Shown here: positions 44,574 to 53,930 of the stretch, one piece after another | Layout of the letters: every line of letters starts with the position of its first letter | Position numbering within the stretch: position 1 is the first letter of the stretch | From: an uncultured Hyphomicrobium sp. | GTDB lineage: Bacteria; Pseudomonadota; Alphaproteobacteria; Rhizobiales; Hyphomicrobiaceae | Direction: 5' to 3' | DNA length: 64,000 nucleotides | Assembly (NCBI RefSeq): GCF_902826555.1 | Contig: NZ_CADEFI010000004.1 | Span: forward strand, 28,768-92,767 | The notes under the pieces: generated by a model | What the model was told of the DNA's origin: nothing | Database searches by the model: none | Seen by the model: only the letters and a program-made list of their open reading frames with translations | Made by a program: the position numbers and the translations under genes

Positions 44574-44681
44574 CCCAGCGCCCTTCTACCGATTCGAAGG
44601 ACATTCTTTATGTCGAACCTTGTGTGGGGATTACGGAAGGAGGACGCGGCCAAAAGGGCGCTCGAAAGCAGCCCAGCGAAT

Positions 44682-44721
44682 CAAAAAAGCAAAGCCGCGA
44701 TCCCGAGCGGGATCGCGGCTT
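44682..44721 (-). terminator. Rho-independent terminator of the second flagellin gene
   Basis: A 13-bp stem (AAGCCGCGATCCC and its complement, 4-base loop) followed on the minus strand by a T-rich stretch (TTTGCTTTTTTG). It lies about 31 bases past the flagellin stop codon. Confidence 0.9.
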
Positions 44722-44751
44722 CGCCTTTGGAAGCGGGAAGTGAAGCGCGGC

Positions 44752-45678
44752 TTACTGGAAGAGCCGGAGGATGAGCTGCGCCGACTGGTTGGCCATGCTG
44801 AGCGCCTGCACACCGAGCTGCGAGCGGACCTGCAGGGCCTGGAGCCGTGTCGATTCCTCGTTCATGTCCGCGTCGACCAGCTGTCCGACGCCCGTATCGA
44901 TGGCATCCATCAGGCTCTTTGCGAAGTCCTTCTGGATATCGATGCGCGTCTTGACCGCGCCGAGGCTGGTGGCCGCGTCGGTCATATCCTCGATCGCCGC
45001 ATCGACCGTGTTCACCATGTCCACGATGAGGGCCAGATCGGCGGTATCGTCCGTTAGCGCGGAAATGTCGAGGCTCAACACCGTGTAGGTGGTGGAGCCG
45101 GTCGTCGTCGGCGTGTCGAGAATGCCGCTGGCGCTGCCGCTCGCGGCGGTATCGACGAGCCGCATGGCGTCGAGGTCGACAGTGATGGTGCCGATCTCGA
45201 TCGTGCCGTCTGCCAGGCGCGAGAAAGCCGAAACCAGCGTACGGGTCGTCGTCGCTGCCGTCGCATCCGTGCTCAGCCAGTTCTGGCCGTTGAAGGTTGC
45301 GCCATCAACCGTGCTCTGCAGCGAGGCCTGCAGCTCTTCGATTTCGCTCTGGATCTTGCTGCGATCGACGCCCGGCGTGCGTGCGGCGAGGAGCTTGTCC
45401 TTGATCTTGCCCGCGATCTCGATCGCGCTTTCGATGCCCTTGGCGGCGATCTCCGCGGTGGCCGACCCGAGGCCGAGCGCGTCAGCAACCGTAGAAAGCG
45501 AAGAGCGGTCCCCGCGCATCGTGGTGGCGATCGACCAGTAAGCAGCGTTGTCCGAGGCGTCGTTAACCCGGAAACCGGTCGAAACGCGGTTCTGCGTGAT
45601 CAGCGTTTCTTTGTTCGTCATGCTGAGGCTCTGCAGCGCAGTCATCGCCGCAATGTTGGTATTGATACTTGCGCCCAT
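44752..45678 (-). CDS. Flagellin (copy 2)
   Basis: A 308-residue flagellin with the same domain plan as its neighbours: N-terminal INTNIAAMTALQSLSM, NRVSTGFRVNDASDNAAYW, and C-terminal ESTRLQALQVRSQLGVQALS. It is closest to copy 3 in the segment GSATAEIAAKGIE and KDKLLAARTPGVDRSKIQ. It begins MGAS instead of MSSL. It is flanked by terminators, so it is transcribed alone. Confidence 0.95.
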   Translation of the reverse strand: MGASINTNIAAMTALQSLSMTNKETLITQNRVSTGFRVNDASDNAAYWSIATTMRGDRSSLSTVADALGLGSATAEIAAKGIESAIEIAGKIKDKLLAARTPGVDRSKIQSEIEELQASLQSTVDGATFNGQNWLSTDATAATTTRTLVSAFSRLADGTIEIGTITVDLDAMRLVDTAASGSASGILDTPTTTGSTTYTVLSLDISALTDDTADLALIVDMVNTVDAAIEDMTDAATSLGAVKTRIDIQKDFAKSLMDAIDTGVGQLVDADMNEESTRLQALQVRSQLGVQALSMANQSAQLILRLFQ

Positions 45679-45861
45679 CGTAAAATCCCCTTCCGACTCG
45701 TCTGACCCGCTCCAAGTCGGGCTTCCATGGTCGAAATTAGGATGTGTTGCTTACCGAACAGTTAAGCTGTGTTTCAAAATCACCAAACGGGGGGTCGTCC
45801 GCCTAGGGAACGGGCATCGATCAGCTTCACACAAGCCTGACGTAAGCTTCGGACGGGAAAT

Positions 45862-45892
45862 GAAAAAAGGCCGCGCCCGTGGGGCGCGGCCT
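45862..45892 (-). terminator. Rho-independent terminator of the third flagellin gene
   Basis: A perfect 11-bp stem (AGGCCGCGCCC and its complement, 3-base loop) followed on the minus strand by TTTTTTCA. It lies about 31 bases past the stop of the flagellin gene. Confidence 0.9.
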
Positions 45893-45922
45893 CGTGACCT
45901 GAAAGTCGGAAGAAAAACTCGA

Positions 45923-46843
45923 CTATCTGAACAGCGACAGGATCGACTGAGCCTGCTGGTTGGCGATGCTGAGCGCCTGGATGCCCAGCTGCTGGCGAAC
46001 CTGCAGGGCCTGCAGCTTCGTCGATTCTTCGTTCATGTCCGCGTCGACCAGCTGTCCGACACCCTTGTCGATGGCGGACTTCATGGCGTCTGCGAACTCT
46101 TTCTGGATATCGATTCGCGTCTTGATGGCGCCGAGGCTGGTAGCGGCGTCCGTCATGTCGCTGATGGCCGTATCGACCGTCGACAGCATGTCATCGATCA
46201 CGTCCAGGTCGGCCGTGTCGTCGGTCAGCGACGAGATATCGAGGCTGAGAACCGTATACGACGTGGAACCGCTCGTCTGCGACGTGTTGAGGATGCCGCT
46301 GGCGCTGCCGCTCACCGAATCAACGAGACGGGTGTCGTCGAGGTCGACGGTGATCGTACCGACCGAGATCGAGCCGTCCGAGCCGCGCGTAAACGACGAC
46401 ACGATCGAGCGCGTCGTGGTGGCGTCCGTGCTGTCGCCCGTCAGCCAGTTCTGGCCGTTGAAGCTTGCACCGTCGACGACGCTCTGCAGAGAGGACTGCA
46501 GCTCTTCGATTTCGCTCTGGATCTTGGCGCGGTCAACGCCAGGAGTACGTGCGGCAAGCAGCTTGTCCTTGATCTTGCCGGCAACGTCGATAGCAGTTTC
46601 GATGCCCTTGGCAGCGATCTCGGCAGTGGCCGAGCCGAGTCCGAGAGCGTCCGAAACCGTCGAGATCGAGCTTTTGTCGCCACGCATGGTGGTGGCGATG
46701 GACCAGTAGGCAGCGTTGTCGGAGGCGTTGGCAACTCGCAGACCCGTCGAAATGCGGTTCTGCGTGGTGAGCATTTCGGAATTGGTGTTCCGAAGAGTCT
46801 GCAACGCGGTCATTGCCGCGACGTTCGTATTCAGGCTACTCAT
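45923..46843 (-). CDS. Flagellin (copy 3)
   Basis: A 306-residue flagellin. It begins MSSLNTNVAAMTALQTLRN, has NRISTGLRVANASDNAAYW and ends LSIANQQAQSILSLFR. It shares long near-identical stretches with copy 2 (AEIAAKGIE, KDKLLAARTPGVDR, DAATSLGAIKTRIDIQK-like). Its upstream region (46844-47074) separates it from fliP and should carry its promoter; no sigma-54 or sigma-28 element was confidently seen. Confidence 0.95.
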   Translation of the reverse strand: MSSLNTNVAAMTALQTLRNTNSEMLTTQNRISTGLRVANASDNAAYWSIATTMRGDKSSISTVSDALGLGSATAEIAAKGIETAIDVAGKIKDKLLAARTPGVDRAKIQSEIEELQSSLQSVVDGASFNGQNWLTGDSTDATTTRSIVSSFTRGSDGSISVGTITVDLDDTRLVDSVSGSASGILNTSQTSGSTSYTVLSLDISSLTDDTADLDVIDDMLSTVDTAISDMTDAATSLGAIKTRIDIQKEFADAMKSAIDKGVGQLVDADMNEESTKLQALQVRQQLGIQALSIANQQAQSILSLFR

Positions 46844-47074
46844 TGTGATACTACCCTTACGCTACGCGATAACGGCCGTTACACCGGCCTAGCTACACCG
46901 CGGCAGCGCGCCCGGGCTTACTCCCCCCGAAACCCTATCTGCCACTCCGCAACACATTAGCCCCGATATATTGATCCCGAGTTAAACGGGGCTTGCCGGG
47001 CTCGATAAAATCGTCCGCGTCGTGAGGACCGGTCGGAAGTATCTGCATCTCGATGCCGAGAAGCCGTCCAGCGC

Positions 47075-47818
47075 CTATGGGAACGACCGCACCAGCCCTC
47101 CAATGAGGAGGTTCCAGCCGTCGATGAGCACGAAGAACAACACCTTGAACGGCAAGCTCATCACTGTCGGCGGCAGCATCATCATGCCCATCGACATAGT
47201 GAGTGTCGCCACGATGAGATCGATGACCAGGAACGGCAACACGACCAAAAAGCCCATCTCGAAGCCGCGCCTCAGTTCCGAGATCATGAACGCGGGAATC
47301 AACACCCTGAGCTCGATCTGCGCGTCCGCCGGCCGCGGCCCGAAGCGCTCCTCGGCGAGATCCTGGAACAGCTCGAGATCTTTCGGCCGCGTATTGGCCT
47401 GCATGAACTCACGCAACGGCTGCGTGATTTGCGTATAGGCCTCCTCCTCGCTGATCTTGTTCTCGGCAAACGGCTTGAGCCCGTTCTGCCAGACGCGGTC
47501 GAAGGTCGGTGCCATGACGTAGAAGGTCATGAAGAGCGCTAGGCTGACGAGGATCATGTTGGCGGGCGTCGTCTGCAACCCGAGTCCCGAGCGCAAGAGC
47601 GACAGCACGATCACGAAGCGGGTGAAGCAGGTGACCATCATTAGCAGGCCCGGCGCCACCGACAGCATGGTGATCAATATCACCAGCTGAACCATGCGCC
47701 CGGTCACGGTCTGCTCTCCCGCGGGCAACAGCCCCTCGAGATTGAACCCCTGCGCCAAGGCCGCGCTTGGAAGCAGGACGAGCAGCATCAGCAATGAAAG
47801 GCCGGCCAGCCGCTTCAT
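47075..47818 (-). CDS. fliP: Flagellar export gate protein FliP
   Basis: A 247-residue inner-membrane protein of the export gate. A cleavable signal peptide (LMLLVLLPSAALAQ) is followed by four helices; the blocks TMLSVAPGLLMMVTCFTRFVI and GLQTTPANMILVSLALFMT and the C-terminal MGMMMLPPTVMSLPFKVLFFV are typical. It overlaps fliL by 4 bases and ends the flgB-fliP operon. fliQ and fliR are not adjacent: fliR is at 62545 and fliQ is not seen. Confidence 0.96.
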   Translation of the reverse strand: MKRLAGLSLLMLLVLLPSAALAQGFNLEGLLPAGEQTVTGRMVQLVILITMLSVAPGLLMMVTCFTRFVIVLSLLRSGLGLQTTPANMILVSLALFMTFYVMAPTFDRVWQNGLKPFAENKISEEEAYTQITQPLREFMQANTRPKDLELFQDLAEERFGPRPADAQIELRVLIPAFMISELRRGFEMGFLVVLPFLVIDLIVATLTMSMGMMMLPPTVMSLPFKVLFFVLIDGWNLLIGGLVRSFP

Positions 47819-48312
47819 TCGACCACGATCCCGTGAATGACGACGTCCTTGATGTGCTCGCGATCGCGAATAGCCGCGCGGTCGAGGAAGTCCTCACGCA
47901 AGTTCTGGAACCCGCTCGGCCCCTCGAACTCGGAGAGTGATGCGGTCCTGAGATAGGCAACGAAATCTTCGGCAAGCTGCGCTGCCAGAGAGTCCGTGCC
48001 CTGCACCATTCCCTCCACCAGCATTGAAGCCTCGATGCGAATCCAAGCATCGCGCGGATCGGCGAGATTGACGACGATCGGTGTCAGAGCGACGAGCTTG
48101 GCATCCGCACCTATTGCCTTCTCGCCGGCCTTTGCCGCCGTGGCCTCTTTGTCTTTCGCTTCCGCGACTGCTTCGGCGGGCGCAGGCGCCGTATCGACGA
48201 ACATGCCGAAGCCTGCGCCCAGGCCCAAGGCGAGAAGCGTAACGACGACGAACCCGATCAGTCCGCCGCCGCCGCCACCTTTTTTCCCCTCGGTTTCGCC
48301 ATCGCCGGCCAC
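47815..48312 (-). CDS. fliL: Flagellar basal-body-associated protein FliL
   Basis: A 165-residue single-pass membrane protein. A Gly-rich cytoplasmic start and one helix (GLIGFVVVTLLALGLGAGFG) precede the periplasmic SPFH-like domain (LVALTPIVVNLADPRDAWIR onward), ending IRDREHIKDVVIHGIVVE. FliL forms rings around the stator. It sits between flgH and fliP with a 10-base gap upstream. A second FliL-like protein is encoded at 60831. Confidence 0.9.
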   Translation of the reverse strand: MAGDGETEGKKGGGGGGLIGFVVVTLLALGLGAGFGMFVDTAPAPAEAVAEAKDKEATAAKAGEKAIGADAKLVALTPIVVNLADPRDAWIRIEASMLVEGMVQGTDSLAAQLAEDFVAYLRTASLSEFEGPSGFQNLREDFLDRAAIRDREHIKDVVIHGIVVE

Positions 48313-48322
48313 GGGATTGCTC

Positions 48323-49096
48323 CTAGAAGGGCGTCAGCAGATCGAACAGTTGCTGGCCCACGGCCGGCTGCTGCACTTCCGTGATGCGCCCCCGCCCGCC
48401 GTATGAAATGCGCGCCTCGGCCACTTTGTCGTAGTCCACGGAGTTGTCGGTCGAGATATCGCGCGGCCGCACGATACCGGCGACGCTGAGCTCGCGAACC
48501 TCGAAGTTGACACGCACCTCTTGGCTGCCGCTGACGATCAGGTTGCCGTTCGGCAGCACGCCCGTCACGATGGCGGCGATCAGCAGCTCGATCTTCTCAC
48601 TCCGCGTGATGCCGCCCTTGCTGTCGGTCGAGGTCTCGCCTTCCGCCTCCACATCGACGGAAAGATCACCCGTATGATTGAGTCCGCCCGAGGTCTGGAA
48701 ATCATAACCGAGCTTCGGCTTGAGCTTGGTCGTCGAGTCCCGTGAGCGCTTGGAATTGTTATCCAGTGTCGCCTTGTCCTTGATCGAGATCTTGACCGTG
48801 ACCACGTCGCCAATCTTACGCGCCCTGGGATCGCGGAAGAGATCCGCACTGGCATCCTGCCAGATCGAATTGCCCGGACGATAGGCAGGCTGCGGCAACG
48901 GTTCGGCCGGCAGAGGCACACGATCGGCGAGCAGGCCCGAACCGACGGCGCTGAGTGCCGGCTGGCGGTTGAAATCCGTGATCTCGTTGGCGCAGCCGCC
49001 GGCGGCGAGCGCAAGGCCCGCAATAACGGCAAATGCCGACGCCTTCCAATGCGCCGGCTCGGTCCGGAGGCTGAGCGTCCGGTTGGTCCATCTCAT
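48323..49096 (-). CDS. flgH: Flagellar L-ring lipoprotein FlgH
   Basis: A 257-residue outer-membrane lipoprotein forming the L ring. A signal peptide ends in the lipobox LAAGGC with Cys35. The conserved body includes SIWQDASADLFRDPRARKIGDVVTVKI, SGSQEVRVNFEVRELSVAGIVRP and the C-terminal ISYGGRGRITEVQQP. It overlaps motE by 4 bases and fliL follows after 10. Together with flgA and flgI this operon supplies the bushing through the wall and outer membrane. Confidence 0.95.
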   Translation of the reverse strand: MRWTNRTLSLRTEPAHWKASAFAVIAGLALAAGGCANEITDFNRQPALSAVGSGLLADRVPLPAEPLPQPAYRPGNSIWQDASADLFRDPRARKIGDVVTVKISIKDKATLDNNSKRSRDSTTKLKPKLGYDFQTSGGLNHTGDLSVDVEAEGETSTDSKGGITRSEKIELLIAAIVTGVLPNGNLIVSGSQEVRVNFEVRELSVAGIVRPRDISTDNSVDYDKVAEARISYGGRGRITEVQQPAVGQQLFDLLTPF

Positions 49097-50118
49097 GATC
49101 GCGGGCCCTCCGGAGCTGGCGCATCGCCCTGCGGCTGAGACGCCGCGTTGGCTGGCGCATCGGCAGGCGCGGCCGGAGGAGCCGGCGACCTCTTGTTGGC
49201 CGGAACGTGTCCCGCGCCCGAGATGATCTCGGCAATTTTCGCGGCACGCTCGGGATCCATCTCTCCCATGATCGCGCTCGCCACCTTGGTCTGCAATTTC
49301 ATCACCACCGCCGCTGCCATCTCCTCGTCAACGGTCGCGAGTTGCACCGCCGCCGCATCAGGACGCATGCGGGTATAAAACCCCACCAGCTTTTCGTGAG
49401 CCTTACGCGAGAAGTCGTCGCGCCGTTCCAGCCAGCGCTTGTATTCCTCGGTTTTGGATTCCAGTTCCCGCGCCTTTTGATCGAGCGCGGCTTCCATGTC
49501 CTGGATTTTCTTGGCCTGCCACGCGAAACGCGCATCCGCCGCGCTGTCCGCCGTATTGAAGCAGTATTGCTGCGCAGCGCTTGCGTTCGGCGGCAGCGCA
49601 TCCAGCGGTCCTGGCTTCTTGAACAGCGGCTCGTCCTCCGAAACGGCAGGCGAGGCGCCCGGCGTCGCGCCCGCTTTGACCGCTTCAGCCTTTTCCGGTT
49701 CACCTGCAGCTGGGGCAGCAGCCTGGCGTGGCATCGGTCGCACCGGACTGAGGTCGAGCGGCGCCACAGGGACCCCGGGCCCCCGGGCAGCCGGCCTTTG
49801 GGCAGCATCCGCGCCATCGCCCGCCTTCGGCAATGCCCCCGTCACGATCGGTGACCAAGCGCCTTGGGGAAGAGTATGGCGCACGGGCGGGACTGCTGAC
49901 CGCGGCGAGGGAAAGTAGCGGGGATCGATCTTGGTCGGAGCGCGGTTGAGCGCGCCCGGCATCGGCTCGTTAAGCGTCCCGCCCGGCGAAGTCGCAACCG
50001 TCGGCATCCAGTCCTGCTGTGCGACGACCGGCGAAACGAGAGGCCCCACAGTGAACGCGGCCAGCGCCGCGGCAAGACCCGAAATTTGTATTAGCGATTT
50101 GCAGCCCTGAGCTGTCAT
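49093..50118 (-). CDS. motE: MotE-like protein (MotC chaperone)
   Basis: A 341-residue periplasmic protein. A signal peptide (AAALAAFTVGPLVSPVVA) is followed by a long Pro/Ala-rich part, a coiled coil (about 205-245, DMEAALDQKARELESKTEEY), the FYTRMRPDAAAVQLATVDEE block and VASAIMGEMDPERAAKIAEI, typical of the MgtE-N-like domain of MotE. In Sinorhizobium, MotE is a chaperone for MotC. Family and operon place agree. The Pro/Ala-rich N-terminal part is longer than I would expect. Confidence 0.85.
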   Translation of the reverse strand: MTAQGCKSLIQISGLAAALAAFTVGPLVSPVVAQQDWMPTVATSPGGTLNEPMPGALNRAPTKIDPRYFPSPRSAVPPVRHTLPQGAWSPIVTGALPKAGDGADAAQRPAARGPGVPVAPLDLSPVRPMPRQAAAPAAGEPEKAEAVKAGATPGASPAVSEDEPLFKKPGPLDALPPNASAAQQYCFNTADSAADARFAWQAKKIQDMEAALDQKARELESKTEEYKRWLERRDDFSRKAHEKLVGFYTRMRPDAAAVQLATVDEEMAAAVVMKLQTKVASAIMGEMDPERAAKIAEIISGAGHVPANKRSPAPPAAPADAPANAASQPQGDAPAPEGPRS

Positions 50119-51227
50119 TGCACGACCAGCTCCGCCTGCAAGGCCCCTGACGTCTTGATCGCCTGCAGGATGGCGATGATCCCCGTCGGTTTGAGGCCCA
50201 TCATGTTGAGCCCGCGCACCAGCGTTTCGAGGTTGGTTCCCCCCATGATTGCGAGGTTGGCGCCTTCCTGGTTCACAGTGACGAAGCTTTCCGGAACCAC
50301 CACGGTCTCACCGTCCGAGAACGGCTCGGGTTGCGAGACTTTGGCGCCTTCCGTGATGCGCACCGTGAGGCTGCCGTGCGAAACCGCGACGGTCTGGATC
50401 TGCACATCCCGGCCGATGACCACCGTCCCCGTCCGCTCGTCGATGACCACCCGCGCCGGACCATCGGCTTCCGTGTAAAGCTCGCCGATCTCGGCCAGGA
50501 ACCGGGCAGCGCTGACATCGACGGGCCGTTGCAGCGACACGCTTCTGAGATCTTGCTCCCGCGCGACGGGACGCCCGAAGCGCTGCTTCGCGAACGCATT
50601 GATGGTATCGGTGATGCGCACCGCCGTGCCGAAATCCGGATTGCGCAGTTCGAGCACCAGCGCGCCCTCGTCATCGAGGGCTCCTGCGACTTCCCTCTCG
50701 ACCAGCGCGCCGTTAGGAATGCGTCCCGTCGTCGGCACGTTCTGGCTGACGGATTCCGCCCGCCCCTGCACGCCGAAGCCGCTCACAGCGACCGGACCCT
50801 GACCGACCGCATAGACCGCTCCATCCGCGCCGGACAGCGGCGTCATGACGAGTGATCCGCCGGCGAGAGACGACGCATCGCCAAGCGAGGATACCGTGAT
50901 ATCGATCCGCGAGCCCGCCCCCGCAAACGGCGGCAGATCCGCGGTGACGAGCACCGCCGCGATGTTGCGCGTACGCGGATTCGCCGTGCGAATATTGACG
51001 CCCATCTGATCGAGCATCGATTGCAAGGATTGCTGGGTGAACGGCGAGTTGCGAAGGCTGTCGCCCGTGCCGTTGAGACCGACCACGAGGCCATAACCCA
51101 CGAGCTGGTTGGCCCGCACGCCTTGCACGGCCGTGATGTCCTTGATGCGAACGCCGGTGCTACCGCCGGCGAGTGCCGGCAGGCTTGCCGCAATCGAAAT
51201 AAGGAGCAACGCGAGGGCGCGGTTCAT
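50115..51227 (-). CDS. flgI: Flagellar P-ring protein FlgI
   Basis: A 370-residue periplasmic P-ring protein. The signal peptide (ALLLISIAASLPALA) is followed by RIKDITAVQGVRANQLVGYG, LNGTGDSLRNSPFTQQS and the C-terminal VRGLNMMGLKPTGIIAILQAI. Length and motifs are complete. It needs FlgA as chaperone, whose gene overlaps it by 4 bases upstream; motE overlaps it downstream. Confidence 0.96.
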   Translation of the reverse strand: MNRALALLLISIAASLPALAGGSTGVRIKDITAVQGVRANQLVGYGLVVGLNGTGDSLRNSPFTQQSLQSMLDQMGVNIRTANPRTRNIAAVLVTADLPPFAGAGSRIDITVSSLGDASSLAGGSLVMTPLSGADGAVYAVGQGPVAVSGFGVQGRAESVSQNVPTTGRIPNGALVEREVAGALDDEGALVLELRNPDFGTAVRITDTINAFAKQRFGRPVAREQDLRSVSLQRPVDVSAARFLAEIGELYTEADGPARVVIDERTGTVVIGRDVQIQTVAVSHGSLTVRITEGAKVSQPEPFSDGETVVVPESFVTVNQEGANLAIMGGTNLETLVRGLNMMGLKPTGIIAILQAIKTSGALQAELVVQ

Positions 51228-51745
51228 GGCAGCCCCACCCGTACCGTACCATCGGATTGCACGGTGCCGCGGATCGTCGTCCCGCTTTCCGTGTTGCGCA
51301 GACTGATTAAGTCACCGGCCGACCCGGCCTGCAACGGAACTGCCGTAGCGGAGATGATGAGCGCTCCCGACTGGAAGTAGACGACCGCCGGCTGACCTTG
51401 CTGAATAATGAACGCATCCCGGACAGCGCCTGGATTCACGGGCACGTTGGGCAGCAGCGTTGACCGGGCGACCTTCCCGAGCAAGGCCTCGCGCGTCGCG
51501 GCAATACCCGCCTTCTCGTAATCGCGGCCACGAAACACTTTTTCGACGAGCATGCTCTCTGTGATGACATCGCCGGGATAGACGGTGACGCGCGGCACGG
51601 GCAGCACGACATCGCGCGCCAGCGCGGCCGCCACCGGCAGAAGCGCGGCAAACACCGTCGCCGCTAGCACCCCACACGTCAGAAGCGCGAGCCGTCTCAG
51701 CATTTTCATCGTGACGGGCCCCGTCCCGTGTGCCATCGGCATCAC
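51224..51745 (-). CDS. flgA: Flagellar P-ring assembly chaperone FlgA
   Basis: A 173-residue (or shorter) periplasmic chaperone for FlgI. A signal peptide (LLTCGVLAATVFAALLPVAAALA) precedes an SAF domain (VVLPVPRVTVYPGDVITESML) and a beta-rich C-terminal part. Two closely spaced ATGs 12-14 codons in (MKMLRR, 51709) are more likely starts than 51745 because they sit right before the signal sequence. It lies between flgG and flgI in the rod/ring operon. Confidence 0.9.
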   Translation of the reverse strand: MMPMAHGTGPVTMKMLRRLALLTCGVLAATVFAALLPVAAALARDVVLPVPRVTVYPGDVITESMLVEKVFRGRDYEKAGIAATREALLGKVARSTLLPNVPVNPGAVRDAFIIQQGQPAVVYFQSGALIISATAVPLQAGSAGDLISLRNTESGTTIRGTVQSDGTVRVGLP

Positions 51746-51768
51746 ACTCCCAAGCTAACCGAGCTGCT

Positions 51769-52557
51769 TTACCGCATATTGTTGGCAACCGTGCCGTACA
51801 TCGCATCGACGGTCTGGATCACCTTTGAGTTCATCTCGTAGGCACGCTGCGCGGAGATCAGCTGCGTGATTTCCTTCACCGCGTCGACGTTGGAGTTCTC
51901 AAGATAACCCTGATGGATGCGCCCGAATCCGGGATCTCCCGGCACGCCCGTCACCGGATCACCGGACGACTGCGTCTGCCGGTAGAGATTGCCGCCCATG
52001 GGTTCGAGACCGACTTCGTTCACGAAGTTAGCCAGCGTGATCTGACCCAGGAGCTGCGGATCGACCTGGCCCGGGATCGTGGCGTACACTTCACCCGTCT
52101 CGTTGATGGTGACCTTGGTCGCGTCTTGCGGCACCGTCATCGCTGGCTGCACTTCGTAGCCATCGAGCGTGACGATCACGCCCTGGTCATTCTTGTTGAA
52201 GGCGCCGGCGCGCGTATAGAACGTCTCGCCATCCGCGCCCGTGATCTGGAAGAAGCCGCGACCGTTGATCGCGAGGTCGTAATCGTTGGTCGTTTGCGCA
52301 AGCGAGCCCTGCTGGTGCAGGTTGCGGATGGCGGCCGTGCGCACACCGAGACCGACATAAGCGCCTTCCGGCACGTTGGCTTCGCCACCTCGGGACGGCG
52401 CACCGACGGCCCGCTCCGCCTGATAGAGCAGGTCCGTGAACTCCGCGCGAGCGCGCTTGAAGCCGGTTGTGTTGATGTTCGCGATGTTATTCGCGGTCAC
52501 CTCAAGGTTGGTCTGCTGCGCATTCATACCCGTCGCAGCTATCGAAAGCGCTCTCAT
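51769..52557 (-). CDS. flgG: Flagellar distal rod protein FlgG
   Basis: A 262-residue axial protein. N-terminal motif [28 protein letters not shown] and C-terminal [28 protein letters not shown] are characteristic of FlgG; length matches. It follows fliE after 19 bases. The order flgB-flgC-fliE-flgG matches the rod assembly set. flgF, the other rod gene, lies apart at 58240. Confidence 0.96.
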   Translation of the reverse strand: MRALSIAATGMNAQQTNLEVTANNIANINTTGFKRARAEFTDLLYQAERAVGAPSRGGEANVPEGAYVGLGVRTAAIRNLHQQGSLAQTTNDYDLAINGRGFFQITGADGETFYTRAGAFNKNDQGVIVTLDGYEVQPAMTVPQDATKVTINETGEVYATIPGQVDPQLLGQITLANFVNEVGLEPMGGNLYRQTQSSGDPVTGVPGDPGFGRIHQGYLENSNVDAVKEITQLISAQRAYEMNSKVIQTVDAMYGTVANNMR

Positions 52558-52576
52558 GGATTTGCCCTGCCTGCCG

Positions 52577-52921
52577 CTAGATGCTCATGCGGCTGATTTC
52601 GAGATACGCGGAAACCACCTTGTCGCGAATGGCGATGCTGGCCTGCAGCGTCTGCTCCGAGGCCATGACCGCTTCAACCACCTGCTGCGTCGTCGCCTGC
52701 CCGCGCACGCCTGCGATAGCTGTTTGCTCGCCCTGCTTGAGCGTGCTGATGGCTTCTAGAGTCATCCGGCCCAGCACAGTGCCGAAATCGGTGGGCAGCG
52801 GCTCGGTTCGCAAGGCATTCGGCGTACTGGTGACCGGCGCCGGCTGCGAAAGCGCGTCGGCACCGCCGACGCCACCGACGGAACCATAGGGCGAAACCTT
52901 GTTGACGCCGTCGAGCATCAC
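52577..52921 (-). CDS. fliE: Flagellar hook-basal body protein FliE
   Basis: A 114-residue protein joining the MS ring to the rod. A variable Gly/Pro-rich N-terminus precedes the conserved helical region with [29 protein letters not shown]. It overlaps flgC by 4 bases. Typical size for the family is about 100-120 residues. Confidence 0.93.
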   Translation of the reverse strand: MMLDGVNKVSPYGSVGGVGGADALSQPAPVTSTPNALRTEPLPTDFGTVLGRMTLEAISTLKQGEQTAIAGVRGQATTQQVVEAVMASEQTLQASIAIRDKVVSAYLEISRMSI

Positions 52922-53337
52922 GAGCTCCTCAGAAGATCGATGGTCATCGACGACAGCGCCCGGGCCTGCTTCACCACCTGCAGGTTGGCCTCATAGGAGC
53001 GGTTCGATTCGCGCATGTCCGCGAGCTCGACCAGCATGTCGACGTTCGGCAGCTTGACATTGCCGTTCGCATCCGCAGCCGGATGGCTCGGATCGTATTC
53101 GATGCGATAGGGCTTCTTGTCCGTGTCGACCCGGTCGACCTTGACGAGATTTGCCCCCGACATATCGTCGATGACCGACTCGAAGCTCACCGTCTTGCGC
53201 GTGTAGGGCTCGGCGCCCGGCGTGTTGCCCGTCGATGTCGCGTTGGCGAGGTTCTCGGACACGACGAGCATGCGCCGCGACTGCGCCTCGAGTCCCGAGG
53301 AGGCCACCTGGATCGCGACTTTGATCGGATCGATCAT
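52918..53337 (-). CDS. flgC: Flagellar proximal rod protein FlgC
   Basis: A 139-residue rod protein with the N-terminal block SSGLEAQSRRMLVVSENLANATST, and the C-terminal LVELADMRESNRSYEANLQVVKQ. These ends form the coiled-coil rod core. The flgB stop lies 3 bases upstream, and fliE overlaps by 4 bases. Conserved middle LVKVDRVDTDKKPYRIEYDP supports the assignment. Confidence 0.95.
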   Translation of the reverse strand: MIDPIKVAIQVASSGLEAQSRRMLVVSENLANATSTGNTPGAEPYTRKTVSFESVIDDMSGANLVKVDRVDTDKKPYRIEYDPSHPAADANGNVKLPNVDMLVELADMRESNRSYEANLQVVKQARALSSMTIDLLRSS

Positions 53338-53340
53338 GGA

Positions 53341-53721
53341 TTATCCCCGAGACGATGCCAGAAGCATGCGATGGAACGTCTTCATCACGCCGGTATTGCG
53401 GGCATAGGCACCGGAAACCTCACTCGCCTTCAGCATCTGCTCTTCGAGGCTGACGCTGTTGCCCGAGTGCACGACCTGCCATTTCCCTTTTTCTTCGGTC
53501 TCGGCATCGCTTCCCGCTCCGCTGACCGGGCTCATGTGCTGAGCCTCGGTCTTGCTCATCTCGACGCCGGTCGAGTTGAGCACCGCCTCGAAAGGCTCAA
53601 CGTCGAGCGCCTTGTAGCCGGGCGTGTTGACGTTCGCGACGTTCTGCGCCACCACCGACTGACGTACCGAAAGCCAGCGGTTCTGCTGCGAAGCGAGCGA
53701 GAAGAAATTGATCGGTTCCAT
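53341..53721 (-). CDS. flgB: Flagellar proximal rod protein FlgB
   Basis: A 126-residue rod protein starting MEPINFFSLASQQ. The block RQSVVAQNVANVNTPGYKALD and the C-terminal SLEEQMLKASEVSGAYARNT are typical. The start at 53721 is chosen over 53760 because family members begin close to this point. It is first in the flgB to fliP operon; its promoter should lie in 53722-53930. Confidence 0.94.
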   Translation of the reverse strand: MEPINFFSLASQQNRWLSVRQSVVAQNVANVNTPGYKALDVEPFEAVLNSTGVEMSKTEAQHMSPVSGAGSDAETEEKGKWQVVHSGNSVSLEEQMLKASEVSGAYARNTGVMKTFHRMLLASSRG

Positions 53722-53930
53722 GGAAGCGGAGGCTCCACCTAGGCCGCGATCGCTTCTCACCCTAAGGGTTCGAAGTGGGAATCGCCGACCCCATCAAAAC
53801 TCTTGTGCCTCCATCGGTTGTAGGTCTGTTGCCTTGTCCGAAGCTTGTGATTGTCGCCCTGGATGCGCCAAGGCGAGGCGAGAAAGCAACGGTTCCTGAA
53901 AGTGTTAACGCGACGCCGCTTCCGGTAGGC

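Larger units (their letters stand above)
43623..46843 (-). repeat. Three tandem flagellin paralogues
   Basis: Three flagellin genes in the same direction share conserved ends and differ mainly in the centre, with about 180 and 245 bases between them. Copies 2 and 3 are nearest in sequence. Such tandem arrays can exchange sequence by recombination and could be collapsed in assembly. Confidence 0.85.
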
